Origin: SG8-41 sp032123035
GTDB lineage: Bacteria > Pseudomonadota > Gammaproteobacteria > Burkholderiales > SG8-41
Direction of reading: 5' to 3'
Length of the DNA stretch: 6,448 bases
NCBI GenBank assembly: GCA_032123035.1
Contig: JAQBFV010000105.1
Span: 1-6,448 of the forward strand
A program made the position numbers and the translations under genes. The notes below the pieces were generated by a model. That model had not been told where the DNA came from and did not search any database. It saw only the letters and a program-made list of their open reading frames with translations. Of this stretch, positions 6,434 to 6,448 are shown one piece after another (position 1 is the first letter of the stretch; every line of letters begins with the position of its first letter).

Positions 6434-6448
6434 AACGTGAAACGTGAA
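6423..6448. repeat. 7-bp tandem repeat (GTGAAAC) at the fadE stop, cut by the window end
   Basis: Perfect GTGAAAC units at 6430-6436 and 6437-6443 are followed by GTGAA at 6444-6448, where the window ends. A degenerate unit GTGAGTC (6423-6429) precedes them. The fadE TGA (6431-6433) is inside the first perfect unit, so the array abuts and slightly overlaps the coding end. The total copy number cannot be seen. It may be a simple sequence array, or one arm of a larger palindromic intergenic repeat if reverse-complement GTTTCAC units follow. Confidence 0.65.

Overview
This is a GC-rich bacterial window holding two large, divergently oriented protein genes around a 437-bp intergenic region, plus a short flank at each edge. 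The organism is most likely a proteobacterium, probably a gammaproteobacterium. The evidence is that the right-hand gene is a close full-length relative of the long Escherichia coli-type FadE, and both genes strongly prefer G or C at codon third positions. I cannot name a genus.

Layout: positions 1-260 hold no gene I can support, only a short hairpin and the tail region downstream of the first gene. Positions 261-3494 (minus strand) encode a 1077-residue ATP-dependent transcriptional regulator. It has a MalT-like STAND NTPase at the N-terminus, a long helical-repeat middle, and an OmpR-type winged helix plus bacterial transcriptional activator domain (BTAD) at the C-terminus. Positions 3495-3931 are a divergent control region. 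Next to the regulator it carries a degenerate inverted repeat built of roughly 10-bp units, then a 24-bp dyad, then repeated TAACCC-type motifs and a sigma70-like promoter facing the right-hand gene. Positions 3932-6433 (plus strand) encode an 833-residue acyl-CoA dehydrogenase, fadE. A 7-bp tandem repeat starts at or just before the fadE stop codon and runs off the window.

How it may work: FadE catalyses the first oxidative step of fatty-acid beta-oxidation. The divergent regulator is a natural candidate to control fadE and itself in response to a small molecule sensed by its STAND/helical-repeat part. That link is inferred from gene orientation and from motifs in the shared region; nothing in the sequence proves it. 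I found no mobile element, CRISPR array, tRNA, rRNA or clearly new multi-gene system. The most interesting material is the unusual regulator architecture and the intergenic repeats.
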